Below, piece by piece: positions 18,921 to 31,142 of a stretch of DNA of 64,000 nt. The stretch's first letter is position 1. Every line of letters begins with the position of its first letter. A program made the position numbers and the translations under genes. The stretch comes from Chamaelirium japonicum (Eukaryota; Streptophyta; Magnoliopsida; Liliales; Melanthiaceae), in NCBI GenBank assembly GCA_947650365.1, contig OX393551.1, forward strand, positions 60,629,173 through 60,693,172, written 5' to 3'. Below the pieces are notes generated by a model. That model saw only the letters and a program-made list of their open reading frames with translations. It was not told where the DNA came from and ran no database searches.

Positions 18921-21900
18921 ATTCCTTCGTACATAATATAGCCATTAATGTAGCCATTCTAATTCATTCGTACGAAGATAGCCATTCTTATTCATAAAGG
19001 TTGCCATTCTAATTCATTCGTACGATACATTTTAATTCATTTGTATGAATATAACTATTTTAATTCATTCATACGAATGAATGTAGCCATTCTAATTCAT
19101 TTGTATGAACGTAGCTATTCTAATTCTTTTGTACAAAGGTAACCATTCTAATTCTTTCGTATGAGCCATTCTAATTCATTTATACGAATATAGCCATTCT
19201 AATTCATTCGTAAGAATAAATTTAGCAATTCCAATTTATTCGTATGAATGAAGCCGTTCTAATTCATTCGTATGATTGTAGCCATTCTAATTCATTTGTA
19301 CCAACGAATGTAGCCATTCTAATTCATTCGTACAAATGTAACCATTCTAATTTATTCGTACGAAGGTAGCCATTCTAATTGATTCGTACAAGACATTCTA
19401 ATTCATTTGTACGAATGTAGCCATTCAAATTCATTTGTACGAAGGTAGCCATACTAATTAATTCGTACGAGCCCTTCTAATTCATTCGTACGATTGTAGC
19501 CATTCTAATTCATTCGTAAGAATGAATGTAGCCATTCTAATTTATTCCTATGAATGTAGTCATTCTAGTTTATTTGTACGAAGGTAGCCATTCTAAGACT
19601 TTCATAGGAGCCATTCTAATTCATTCGTATGAATATAGCCATTGTAACTCATTCGTGCGAACGACCATTTTAATTAATTCGTACAAATATAGCCAGTCTA
19701 ATTCATTCGCACAAAGGTAGCCATTGTAATTCATTCGTACGAGTCAATCTAATACATTCGTACGAATATAGCCATTCTAATTCATTCGTACGAATATAGC
19801 CATTCTAATTCATTCGTACGAAGGTAGCCATTCTAATTTATTCGTACGAGCCATTCTAATTTATTTATATGAATGTAGCTATTCTAATTCATTCGTAAAA
19901 AGGTAGCCATTCTATTTCGTTCGTATGATCCATTCTGATTCATTAGTATGAATATAGCCATTCTGATTCATTCATACGAACGAATGTAGCAATTCAAATT
20001 CTTTCGTATGGATGTGGCCATTCTAATTCATTCGTGCGAAGGTATCTATTCTAATTCATTCGTAAGAGTCATTCTAATTCATTCATAAGAATATAGCCAT
20101 TCTAATTTATTTGTACGAACGAATGTAGCCATTCTAATTCATTCGTAAGAATGTTGCCATTCTAATTAATTCCTATGAAGGTAACTAATCTAATTCATTC
20201 GTACGAGCTATTATAATTCATTCGTATGAATATAACCATTCTACTTGATTCATATGAACGAATATAGCCATTCTAATTTATTCTTACAAAGTAGCCATTC
20301 TAATTCATTCATATGAGCCATTCTAATTTATTCGTACGAATGTAACCATTTTAATTCATTCGTATGATGAATATAGCATTTCTAATTCATTCGTACGAAT
20401 GTAGCTATTCTATTTTATTCATATGAACGAATGTACCCATTCTAATTCCTTGATACGAATGTAGCCATTCCAATTCATTTGTACAAAGGTAGCCTTTCTA
20501 ATTTATTTATACAATCCATTCTAATTCATTCATATGAATGTATCCATTCTAATTCATTCATACGAATGTAGCTATTCTAATTCATTCATATAAAGGTACC
20601 CATTCTAATTCATTCATACAAGACATTCTAATTCATTCGTATGAGCTATTCTAATTCATTCGTATGAGATATTCTAATTCATTCATACAAACATATATAG
20701 CCATTCTAATTCATTCGTATGAATGTAGCAATTCTAATTCATTCGTACGAAGATACCCATTCTAATTTATTCATAGAGCTATTCTGTTTGATTCGAACGA
20801 ATGTAACCATTCTAATATATTAGGTTTGTAGGTAGTCATTCTAATTCATTCGTACGTGCTATTCTAATTGATTTGTACGAATATAGCCATTCTAATTCAT
20901 TCGTACGAATGAATATAGCCATTCTAATTCATTTGTATGGATATAGCCATTTTAATTCATTCGTACGAATATAGCCATTCTAATTCATTCGTACGAAGGT
21001 AGCTATTCTAATTCATTCATAAGAGCCATTCTAATTTATTCGTACGTATATAGCCATTCTAATTTATTCGTAATAACGAATATAGCAATTCTTATTCTTT
21101 TGCATGAATGTAGCCATTCTAATTCATTCATACGAAGGTAGCAATTCTAATTCATTCATACGAGCTTTTATAATTTATTCGTTCGAATGTAGCTATTCTA
21201 ATTCATTCATAAGAACGAATGTTGCCATTCTAATTCATTCGTATGAATATAGCCATTCTAATTCATTTGCACGAAGGTGGCCATTCTAATTCATTCGTAC
21301 GAGCCATTCTAATTCATTTGTATGAATGTAACTATTTTAATTCATTCGTACAAACGAATGTAGCCATTCAAATTCATTTGTATAAACATAGCCATTCTAA
21401 TTCATTTGTATAAAGGTAGCCATTCTAATTCTTTCGTAAGAGCCATTATAATTCATTTGTACGAATGTAGCCATTCTAATTCATTCGTAAGAATAAATGT
21501 AGCTATTCTAATTCATTCGTATGAATGAAGCCGTTCTAATTCATTTGTATGATTGTAGCCATTCTAATTCATTCGTACGAATGTAGCCATTCTAATTAAT
21601 TCGTATGAAGGTAGCCATTCGAATTAATTCGTAAAAGACATTCTAATTTATTTGTACGAATGTAGCTATTCAAATTCATTTGTACGAAATACTAATTCAT
21701 TCGTACGAGCCCTTATATTTCATTCGTTCGAATGTAGCCATTTTAATTCATTCGTACGAATGAATGTAGCCATTCTAATTCATTCCTATGAATGTAGTCA
21801 TTCTTGTTCTTTCGTACGAAGGTAGCCATTCTAAGTCTTTCGTAGGAGCCATTCTAATTTATTCGTACGAATGTAGTCATTGTAACTCATTCATGCGAAC

Positions 21901-23782
21901 GAATGTAGCCATTCTAATTCATTCGTACGAATATAGTTAGTCTAATTCATTCATACGAATATAGCCATTCTAATTCATTCGTACGAGCCAATCTAATACA
22001 TTCGTACAAATATAGCCATTCTAATTCATTCGTACGAATGAATATAGCCGTTCTAATTCATTCATACGAATGTAGCCATTCTAATTCATTCGTACGAAGG
22101 TAGCCATTCTAATTCATTCGTATGGGCCATTCTAATTCATTCATATTAATGTAGCCATTCTAATTCATTCATACAATGGTCACCATTCTATTTCATTCGT
22201 ATAAGCCATTCTAATTCATTAATAAGTACGAATCTAGCCATTCTAATTCATTCGTTCGAACGAATATAGCCATTCTAATTTATTCGTACGGATATAGCCA
22301 TTCTAATTCATTCATACGAAGGTATCTATTCTAATTCATTCGTAAGAGTCATCTAATTTATTTGTACGAATATAGCCATTCTAATTCATTCATACGAACG
22401 AATGTAGCCATTCTAATTCATTCGTATGAATGTTGCCATTCTAATTCATTTGTATAAAGGTAGCCAATCAAATTTATTCGTACGAGCTATTCTAATTAAT
22501 TCGTACAAATATAGCCATTCTACTTCATTTGTAAGAATGAATATAGCCATTCTAATTCATTCTTACAAAGGTAGCCATTCTAATTCATTCGTACGAGCAA
22601 TTCAAATTCATTCGTATGAATGTAACCATTCTAATTCATTCATACAAACGAATATAGCCATTCTAATTCATTCGTACAAATGGAGCCATTCTAATTTATT
22701 CATATGAACGAATGTACCCATTGTAATTCATTGATATGAATGTAGCCATTCCAATTCATTCGTACTAAGGTAGCCTTTCTATTTCATTAGTACGGGCCAT
22801 TCTAATTTATTCGTACAAATGTAGTCATTCTAATTAATTCATACAAAGGCAGTCATTCTAATTCATTCGTACGAGACATTCTAATTCATTCATATGAGCC
22901 ATTCTAATTCATTCTTATGAGATATTCCAATTCATTCGTAGGAACGGATATAGCCATTCTAATATATTCATATAAATATAGCCATTCTAATTCATTCATA
23001 CAAACTATTATAATTGAGTCGAATGAATATAACCATTCTAATCTATTCGTATGAAGTTACCCATTCTAATATATTCATACGAGTTATTCTAATTGATTCA
23101 TACGAATGTAGCCATTCTAATTCATTCGTACGAATGAATATATCCATTCTAATTCATTCGTACGAATATAGCCATTCTAGTTCATTCGTACGAAGGTAGC
23201 TACTCTAATTCATTCATATGAGCCATTCTAATTCATTTGTACGTATGTAGCCATTCTAATTCATTCGTACGAATGAATATAGCCATTCTTATATATTTGT
23301 ACGGATATAGCCATTCTAATTCATTCATACGAAGGTAGCAATTCTAATTCTTTCGTACGAGCTTTTCCAATTCATTCGTTCGAATATAGCCTTTCGAATT
23401 CATTTATACGAACGATAGTAGCCATTCTAATTAGTTTGTACGAATATAGACATTCTAATTCATTGGCACGAAGGTAGCCATTCTAATTCATTCGTACGAG
23501 CAATTCTAATTCATTTGTATGAATATAACTATTTTAATTCATTCGTACGAACTAATGTAGCCGTTGTAATTTATTTGTATGAACGTAGCCATTCTAATTC
23601 ATTTGTACATAGGTAGCCATTCTAATTATTTTGTACGAGCCATTCTAATTCATTTGTACGAATGTAGCCATTCTAATTCATTCGTACGAATTCTAATTCA
23701 TTCGTATGATTGTAGCCATTCTAATTCATTCGTACAAACGAATGTAGCCATTCTAATTCATTCAAACAAATATAGCTATTCT
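18921..23782 (+). repeat. Satellite array, type A
   Basis: Tandem copies built on ATTCTAATTCATTCGTACGA joined by short linkers: GCC (23-bp unit), AGGTAGCC or ATGTAGCC (28-bp unit), and ACGAATGTAGCC (32-bp unit). The linkers follow each other in a loose repeating order of roughly 110 bp, a higher-order pattern. TTCGTACGAA is a perfect palindrome. Single-base variation is heavy. The frames reading NVAILIHSYE are just translations of the repeat. The array resumes at 36020 after Gypsy-2. Confidence 0.93.
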
Positions 23783-24449
23783 TGTGGGTGCAAATTTTGG
23801 CAAGAAGTCTGCAAACAGCGGGACCCACCGGCCCTGCCTGGTGAGCCCCCGAGTACCACAGCGGGATCCATCGGCCCTGCCTGGTGGGCCCCCGAAGACA
23901 ACAGCAGGACCCACCGGCCCTGCCTTGTGGGCTCCAAAGCCTGTGGAATCCCCCAGGAGACGGTAGCGGAGCCCACCAGCTTTACCTGGAGGATCCCCAG
24001 ATACGACAGCAGAAACCGCCATTTACCACCAGAAAATCCTATAAATAGCAGACCCTTCGAATGTAAAAGGATCCGAAATTTCTGATTTCTATTCTGAGAT
24101 CCGATTTTCAGAATCCAGAGCTCTGGAATCTCTATCTCCTCATCTCTCCTTGATCTTCTTCTTGTCTTTGAAGAGATCAAAGAGGCTTCAGTAACACTCG
24201 GCCTGTCGAGGTTACTTCGAGAAAAGTGTTAGTGAATTCGGGTTGCTCCCTATAGCACGGAGACGTAGGCTTCGGCTGAACTCCGAGATCACATCTCTCG
24301 CGTCAACTCTCTGATTGCAACACTATCTCTGTTCACATATCAAAAGCCGCAACTCCAATCGACAGATCGAACAACGATCTCTTCGACTCGAAACTTCAAT
24401 TGACTGGTGAGGCGAGGTCTTCGGGTCGGCACGAAGATTTTCCCCCATA
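23783..24449 (+). repeat. Gypsy-2 5' LTR
   Basis: Starts TGTGGGTGCAAATTTTGG and ends CCCCCATA, where the 3' LTR ends CCCCCACA. The U3 minisatellite has about three ~43-bp units against five in Gypsy-1, which accounts for nearly all of the 92-bp length difference between the two LTR types. Confidence 0.93.
24039..24048 (+). promoter_or_regulatory. TATA box of Gypsy-2 5' LTR
   Basis: CTATAAATAG, identical to the Gypsy-1 element and at the corresponding place after the GC-rich U3 minisatellite. Confidence 0.65.
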
Positions 24450-24450
24450 G

Positions 24451-24468
24451 TTTGGCACCGTCTGTGGG
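24451..24468 (+). promoter_or_regulatory. Primer binding site of Gypsy-2
   Basis: TTTGGCACCGTCTGTGGG, one base after the LTR. It is the tRNA-Asp-like site of Gypsy-1 (TGGCGCCGT) with one G-to-A change (TGGCACCGT). Confidence 0.55.
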
Positions 24469-24613
24469 ATCGAGCGAGAAGCCGTGTCCTCTCTACTTCG
24501 ACTATCGAATCAATTGAGTGGACAACTGATCGATAGCCAAACTTTCTCGCCCCTTCGGTTGATCAGACAACCGTTTGGACATCGGCACTCTCGTTGCACC
24601 CTTCGCTCTCTGA
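24469..24613 (+). other. Gypsy-2 leader between primer site and gag
   Basis: About 145 bp of untranslated leader preceding the ATG at 24614. It contains several GATCGAT/ATCGATAG-like motifs and nothing else recognised. Confidence 0.4.
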
Positions 24614-27600
24614 ATGGCTAGGTCGAAGCACCAGGGTCAACCAGAAGGAAGTAACACTCAACAACAAGCTCGTCCTGAGACTCGATCAATGAGTCAAAGG
24701 CTCAACTTCGGACCGCCCCTTGCTGTTCCCGAGATGGGGGTTCGCTCAGGGAGTGGGAGATCTGTCGATCGACCGATCGCCCAGCCCGCACGACAATCGA
24801 TTGGGCAAACTGCCCCCGCTCCTGCTGAAGACCCTCCATCGACCTATCAAATCTCTGCGGTCGACTTCCAATTGCTTCAATTAGCAAAGCAAAACGCCAC
24901 CCTCACTGCTGAGAGGGACGCACTCAAGAAAGCAGCTTCCAAGGCTGGGATCGCTCTTCCTATCCCTTCTACAAGCGAGAGGATCAATCTTCCGTGACAT
25001 TCGACCCACTCCGAGCAACGGAGATCGATCGGCACTGCTGCCCTCGAGAGGATTCGTCGCGACCCTACTCCCTCTGCTGCCCCATGGAAGCAGAGTGTTT
25101 GGGATCGTCTTGACGATGAGTCCTCTCAATCCTCTTCTGGTCGCAACTGCACCAAGAGAACTTCTTCAAAGCCTAACATCTCAACGAGACATGGGATGAA
25201 GGAAGCTCCCTCAAAGGGCAGAATTTTTCCACTCATTCCACTTCAACAAGGATTCGGAGCAGGCCTTCGCCACCGACTCCAACCAGCTGAGACTCATAGG
25301 CATGAACAAGACCTCTCGATCCTACCACTCGATCTACACCAAAGTCGAGGGCATGGTCGTAGAGATGGGTATTCATCAACTGGACCTCTCCATCGAAGCC
25401 TCCTCAAGTCAACATTCCCAAGGGGATGGAGAACTCCCACTCTCCCCAAATTCAATTGTGTCAAAGGAGATCCCACTCTCCATGTACTTGCCTTCAAGCA
25501 AGCTCTTACTCCGCACGAAGAGGAGAACAACGTGCTCTGCCGTATCTTCGTGGGAAGTCTCGACGAACCATCCCTCGATTGGTATCATAATCTACGAGCT
25601 GGGTCCATCACCCAGTTCAGTGTTTTGGCCAATCTCTTCGTGCAGCATTATCAACTAAACATGAAGCCGGAGAAAAAACTTGACTCTCTCTACCGATTGA
25701 GGATGGGCGCCGACGAGAGCCTACGCAGCTTCACAAGGCGATTCCGCAACGAGCACGCTGCTCTCTCCGGGAGACATCTGGATGATGAAGCCATAATGTT
25801 GGCTTTCCAGAATGTTCTCCGCTTCGACCAACACATCTACAATGACTTCATCCGCAATCCCCCTCCTTCTCTGGGCTCAATGTTTGATCGAATTCAAAGG
25901 GAGATCGAGGTGAAAGATAATCAAGTAGCCCGAAAAGGGCGAGAGTCAAAGCAAAGGCCAGAGGAAAGAGAAGCTCCGAAGTATGCTGCCAAAGCTCACA
26001 ACGCTGAGGCAGCAGTTCCCCCAGTCAACAAACGGCCAAAGAATGATGGACGTCGATCCCCTACTAAAACCACTTTCACCGAGTGGAATCTACCGGTCGA
26101 ACAGATCCTCGATCGCATTCAACACAAAGAATTCATTCGAAGGCCCAATCCACTCCAGCCAAACTCAAAGTATACGGCTGACAAGACGGTCTACTACGAC
26201 TTCCACCGAAGTCATGGCCATTCCACCGATCGTTGCTATCGGCTGAAATTCTATCTTGAAGACTTATTGCGAGAAGGCCACCTTCAAGAGTTCGTCAAAG
26301 GTGGACAAGATCAACGTCGAGCCTCTGCAAAGGGTAAAGAAGCTTGCTGGATTCATCAAATCTCCTCCAACCGGCAACCTATCTCTGTGAATGCCGACAT
26401 CTTCGGTATTCATGGAACATTGCACAATCAAACCTTGACCGGGAAGGAAGTGGATCGGCAAGTTCGACGCATCTTCCATGTTCGTTCTGCTGCGAACAAG
26501 GAGGACACCTGGATCGAGAGGCCTATTGAAGGTTTGGCCTGGCCATCCATTGTTTTCAACGACTCCGATCGTCAAGGAGTTCATACTCCCCATCGAGACC
26601 CCCTGGTCTTGAAACTCCTCATCGACGGAAACACCATCAATCGAATCCTCATCGACACCGAGAGCTCCACAGATATTATGTTCTCGGACTGCTTCAAATG
26701 TCTGGGACATAAATATCAAAGTCTTGACGTCGTCCCGACCATGATCACTGGATTCAACGGCGAACAAAGCATCACGGTGGGCGAATCGAGATTCACTCTC
26801 GACCTTAGCCGAGAGACTCGAGTCTCGGTGAGGTTTGCAATTGTCGAAGGAGTGTCCAGCTACAACGCCATTCTGGGGCGACCATTCCTCCACCAAATCA
26901 ATGCCATCTCCTCTTCTTACCACCAACTGCTTAAGTTTGCAACAGGAGAAGGCATTGTCTGCATTCGAGGCGATCAGCAAGTAGGGAGATCTTGTGAGGC
27001 TGCAGTGGCTAAAACAGATCGTAAGATCAATCTTGCTCCTCCAAAGCGGCCACGAGATGAAGTTGGTCCTTCTTCTAAATAGCAATCAAAGGAGATTCCA
27101 CTGATCGAGCTTCCACCAATCGAATGGGAAGCTTCACCTTCAATTGAAGAAATCATCCCTATCAATATCGGCAGTGGAGATCTCCCTCGGCAAACATTTA
27201 TTGGTACCGGTCTTAGCGACGCAGAAACGCAAGACATGGTATCCTTCCTCCAGTCCAATATCGACGTCTTCGCTTGGTGTTTCGAAGACATGCCTGGTAT
27301 CAATCCAGATGACGCTTGTCACCGACTTGTGATCAAAGAAGAAGTGAAGCCTGTCAAGCAAAAACCGCGCACTATCTGACCTGAGTTACAAGTTGTTGTT
27401 CAAGAGGAGATCAGTAAGCTACTCACAGCAGGCTTCATTCGTGAAGTAGAGTATCCTACTTGGATCTCCAACATCGTTGCTGTTCCAAAGAAGAACGGGA
27501 AGGTCAGAGTGTGCATCGACTTTACCAATCTCAACAAGGCTTGTCCCAAAGATCCATTCCCCATGCCAAGGATAGATAGACTCGTCGATGCCACTGCTGG

Positions 27601-30496
27601 CCACGAGCTATTATCCTTCATGGATGGATACTCTGGGTATAATCAAATTCCACTTCACTCTGATGATCAAGAGAAGACTTGCTTCGTGACTAGCCGAGGT
27701 CTCTACTGTTACAATGTAATGCCGTTCGGCCTCAAAAATGCTGGATCTACTTATCAAAGGCTAGTCACCAAGATGTTTGAAGGCCAGATAGGTCGCAACG
27801 TTGAAGTCTACGTCGATGATCTCCTCACCAAGAGTTCCAATAGAGGAAATCATTTAGCTGATCTGGCTGAAACCTTTCAAGTCCTTCGAAAGTATCGCAT
27901 GAAGCTCAATCCTGCCAAGTGCACTTTTGGAGTCCAATCGGGAAATTTCTTGGGTCACCTTGTGACCAGGAGAGGTATTGAGGCCAACCCCGACCAAATT
28001 CGAGCCATCCTCGACATGCCATCACCTACAAATCAAAAAGAAGTTCAACGCCTCACTGGAAGGTTAGCAGCACTCAATAGATTCATCTCAAAGTCTTCTG
28101 ACAAGTGCAAGCCACTCTTCGACAAACTACGGAAGGCGGATACCTCCGGCTGGTGCCCAATCTGTGAAGAAGCATTTCAAAGCATCAAGAAATATCTGGT
28201 GCAAGCTCCTATCCTGACTGCTCCACTTCCAAAGGAGGATCTATGGCTCTATCTCGCCGTTACTGATCAAGCAATCAGCACAGTCCTAGTTAGCAGAAGA
28301 GAAGGCATCGAACATCCAGTCTATTACATTAGCCATACTCTTCTTCCAGCTGAGACTCGCTATTCAAAAACTGAGAAGGTTGTCTTGGCCTTGCTCACGG
28401 CATCGCGTCGCCTTCAACCCTATTTCGTCTCCCACCAGATCACCGTCATCTCAGAACACCCACTCAAAGATATCATCGACAAGGTTGGTCGAGCGGGTCG
28501 TATGACCAAATGGGTAATCGAGATGAGTGCTCTGGGGATTCAATTCGAATCTCGCTCTTCGATCAAAGGGTAAGCAATTGCTGATTTTCTAGCCGACTTT
28601 CCGGTTGAAGACCCCATAACGTGGGAGGAAGATGTCAATATGCGTCTCGAAGACGAAGACGAACCACCATCTAGTGTAACTGCTAAGATTGATCTAAGCT
28701 CTGAAATTCCTGCCACTACTCCAACTCCGTGGAAGCTTTATACTGACGGAGCTTCGAGTGCGATCGGTTCGGGAACTGGGATAGTCTTGATATCCCCCGA
28801 GCAAGATCATCTTCAGAAGGCTACTCTCCTAGGATTCAATGCCACCAACAACGAAGCTGAATATGAAGCACTCATTTCCGGACTCGAAATGGCTGAATCC
28901 CTGGGGGTAGATTGAATCGTAGTCTACAGCGACTCCCAGTTGATCATAAGACAAATCAATAGGGAGTATACCGCACGAGAAGAGCGAAAGCAACAATACT
29001 TAGCCCTAGTGCGACGTCTTCAACAGCGTTTCACCAATACTGAATTCGTTCAAATCCCAAGGGCAGAAAATCGAAAAGCTGATGCCTTAGCCAATGCAGC
29101 CTCAGTTCTTGGAGACTCACTTGGAGGAAGAAAAATACAAATTGACTATCAAGAAGTGCCCAAGACCATCCCCGAACAGCAGATCATTACTGCCTCAAAG
29201 AGATCTGGGGGTGGAAATCAACTGGTATTAATCCTTACCACTACAACTGAGCTTGAAGATTGGAGACAGCCCATTTTCGACTTCTTCAAACATGGTAAAA
29301 TGCCAGAAGATTCAAGTCAAGCTCGAAGGCTTCAAAGAAAGCTTCCATGCTATATCATTCAAGGAGAAGATCTATACTTCAAGTCTCACAATGGGATGTT
29401 GCTTAAATGCATTGGTCCTGAACAAGCAAAGGCAATCCTTATCGACATACACTCTGGATCCTGCGGGAACCATTCGGGAGGAAGATCACTTGAAGCTAAG
29501 ACAAAGTTACAAGGTTACTACTGGCCAACAATGGCAAGGGATGCTCAACAAGTTGTTCAAAGATGCGAACCCTGCCAACGACACGCTCGGGCTATCCATC
29601 TCCCTGCAGATGAGCTTCATCAACTATCAAGCCCCTGGCCTTTCCATCAATGGGGGTTGGACTTCTTGGGTCCTTTCCCACCAACTCCAAGCAAGAAGAA
29701 GTATCTGCTACTAGCCACAGATTACTTCACCAAATGGGTCGAAGCCGTGCCACTCTTCCGAGAGACTGATGATGAAGTGATCAAGTTTATCCGATATAAT
29801 ATCTTCTCAAGGTTTGGCACACCACAAGTCCTAGTTGCTGACAATGGAGCTCAATTTGACTCCGACAAATTCGGAGAGTTCTGCCTGAACAACGGAATCA
29901 AGCTGTTCTATTCAACCCCAAGATACTCTCAGTGCAATGGTCAAGCTGAAGCCTCGAACAGAGCTATTCTGGGTATACTCAAAAAGAAGCTCGACAACAA
30001 GAAGGGATTGTGGGAACAGGTCCTACCTGAAGTCCTTTGGGGGTATCGCACAACTCCGAGAAGATCAACAGGGTTCTCACCTTTTCGTCTAACATATGGG
30101 TCGGAAGCAGTACTCCCAACAGAAAACATATCAAGTACTTTGAAGACCAGGGCAGTTGAAGAAGGAATTAACGAAGAGCTTCGAATCAATGATCTAGACT
30201 TCTTTGAAGAACTACGAGACCAAGCTTCCCTTCGTGTGGCCAAGTACCAGCAGAAGATCAAACGAGCCTACGATGAGAAGGTCTACAAGAGACAGTTCCC
30301 AGTGGGTAGCTTAGTTCTCAGAGCAGTTTTCTATAACACTAAAGAACACAGCAGTGGAAAACTAGCTCCCAACTGGGAAGGTCCCTACATAGTCGAATCA
30401 GTGGGAGGTAAAGGCTCTTATCGATTGATCTCACCAGAAGGAGATAGATTACCCCGAGCTTGGAATTCTAGACATCTTAAAATGTTTTATCCTTGA
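24614..30496 (+). pseudogene. Gag-Pro-RT-RNaseH-aRNaseH-Integrase polyprotein, five nonsense codons
   Basis: One frame throughout, no frameshift. Gag: N-terminus as in Gypsy-1, Retrotrans_gag about 25445-25830, zinc knuckle at ~26195 with its first Cys changed to Tyr (YDFHRSHGHSTDRC). Protease: IDTESSTD at ~26651, where families have DTGSS, so the active-site Gly is Glu. RT: PMPRIDRLVDATAG..., catalytic YVDD at 27809-27820. RNase H, degenerate, about 28090-28570. Second (archaeal-type) RNase H: YTDGA at ~28739, NNEAEYEAL, YSDSQL, KADALA. Integrase: HHCC zinc finger (~29440-29590), then D at 29660, D at 29840, E at 29948 with 35 residues between the last two (DD35E). The C-terminus ends HLKMFYP. 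Premature stops: TGA 24995, TAG 27080, TGA 27377, TAA 28571, TGA 28913. Each is one C-to-T change from CGA, CAG or CAA. Gypsy-1 gag has CGA at the first site. Confidence 0.9.
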
Positions 30497-31142
30497 TGTA
30501 ACAGCTGTGCTGAATGAGTGAAGATCTTTTAAATGTTCAAGTCAAATGCTCAAGTGTTTACTTTTCTACTCAAATTCCAGAGCATCTTTAAAATTGGCTG
30601 CATTCAAATTACCAGGTCGTTTAACATGTTCGGGTGCTTGAGTTGCGACTCAACCCCTTACAGGTAAATGTTAAATGGTTTCGGGTTGTGCTACAACACA
30701 ACCTTCAAATTGCCAGGTCTATTTGACAAGTTTGGGAGTTTGTACTGCGACACTACCCCTTACGCGCAAATGTTAAATGACCTTCGAATTCAATATCGTC
30801 TAACAAGTTTGGGTGTTCGAGTTGCGACTCAACCCCTCACATACAAATGTTAACGACTTCAAGTTGTAATTACAACAACCTTCAATTTTTCAGTTATATA
30901 ACAAGTTTGGGTAATCGAGTTGCGACTCGACCCCTTACATTCAAATATTGATATCTATTCGACACTCCAATACCACCCAGAATTCAACATCCAAAGACAT
31001 TCAACACAGCAGACATTCAATTTTCAAACATCAAAAAGAGATCTTCTATTATCAAAAATGGCCAAGTACAGGAGTAAGCTGATTACATGTCAAGAGTTCA
31101 AACGTTTACAAGTACAACAGCAAAAAAGAAGATGGAAGAATC
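30497..31142. other. Spacer between converging genes of Gypsy-2
   Basis: Lies between the integrase stop and the stop of the antisense gene. It holds the palindromic repeats at 30620-30950. No coding feature recognised. Confidence 0.5.
30620..30950. repeat. Palindrome-bearing tandem repeats in gypsy spacer (Gypsy-2)
   Basis: About four units containing GAGTTGCGACTCAACCCCT and TTGTGCTACAACACAACCTT-like sequence with CAAATGTTAA. They are the reverse complement of the Gypsy-1 units at 9297-9715, as expected for the opposite orientation. The pairs GAGT/ACTC and TTGTG/CACAA can fold. Confidence 0.75.

Noticed and set aside
21104..23199. Several open frames reading NVAILIHSYE/HSNSFVR
   Set aside because: They are translations of the tandem satellite unit, which happens to lack stops in that frame; no independent coding signal.
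18921..23782. CRISPR-like appearance of regularly spaced repeats
   Set aside because: Linkers are a handful of recurring short sequences, not unique spacers. There are no cas genes, and the context is plant satellite.
26264..27085. Minus-strand 273-codon frame inside Gypsy-2
   Set aside because: Shadow of the protease region, which has motif support on the plus strand.
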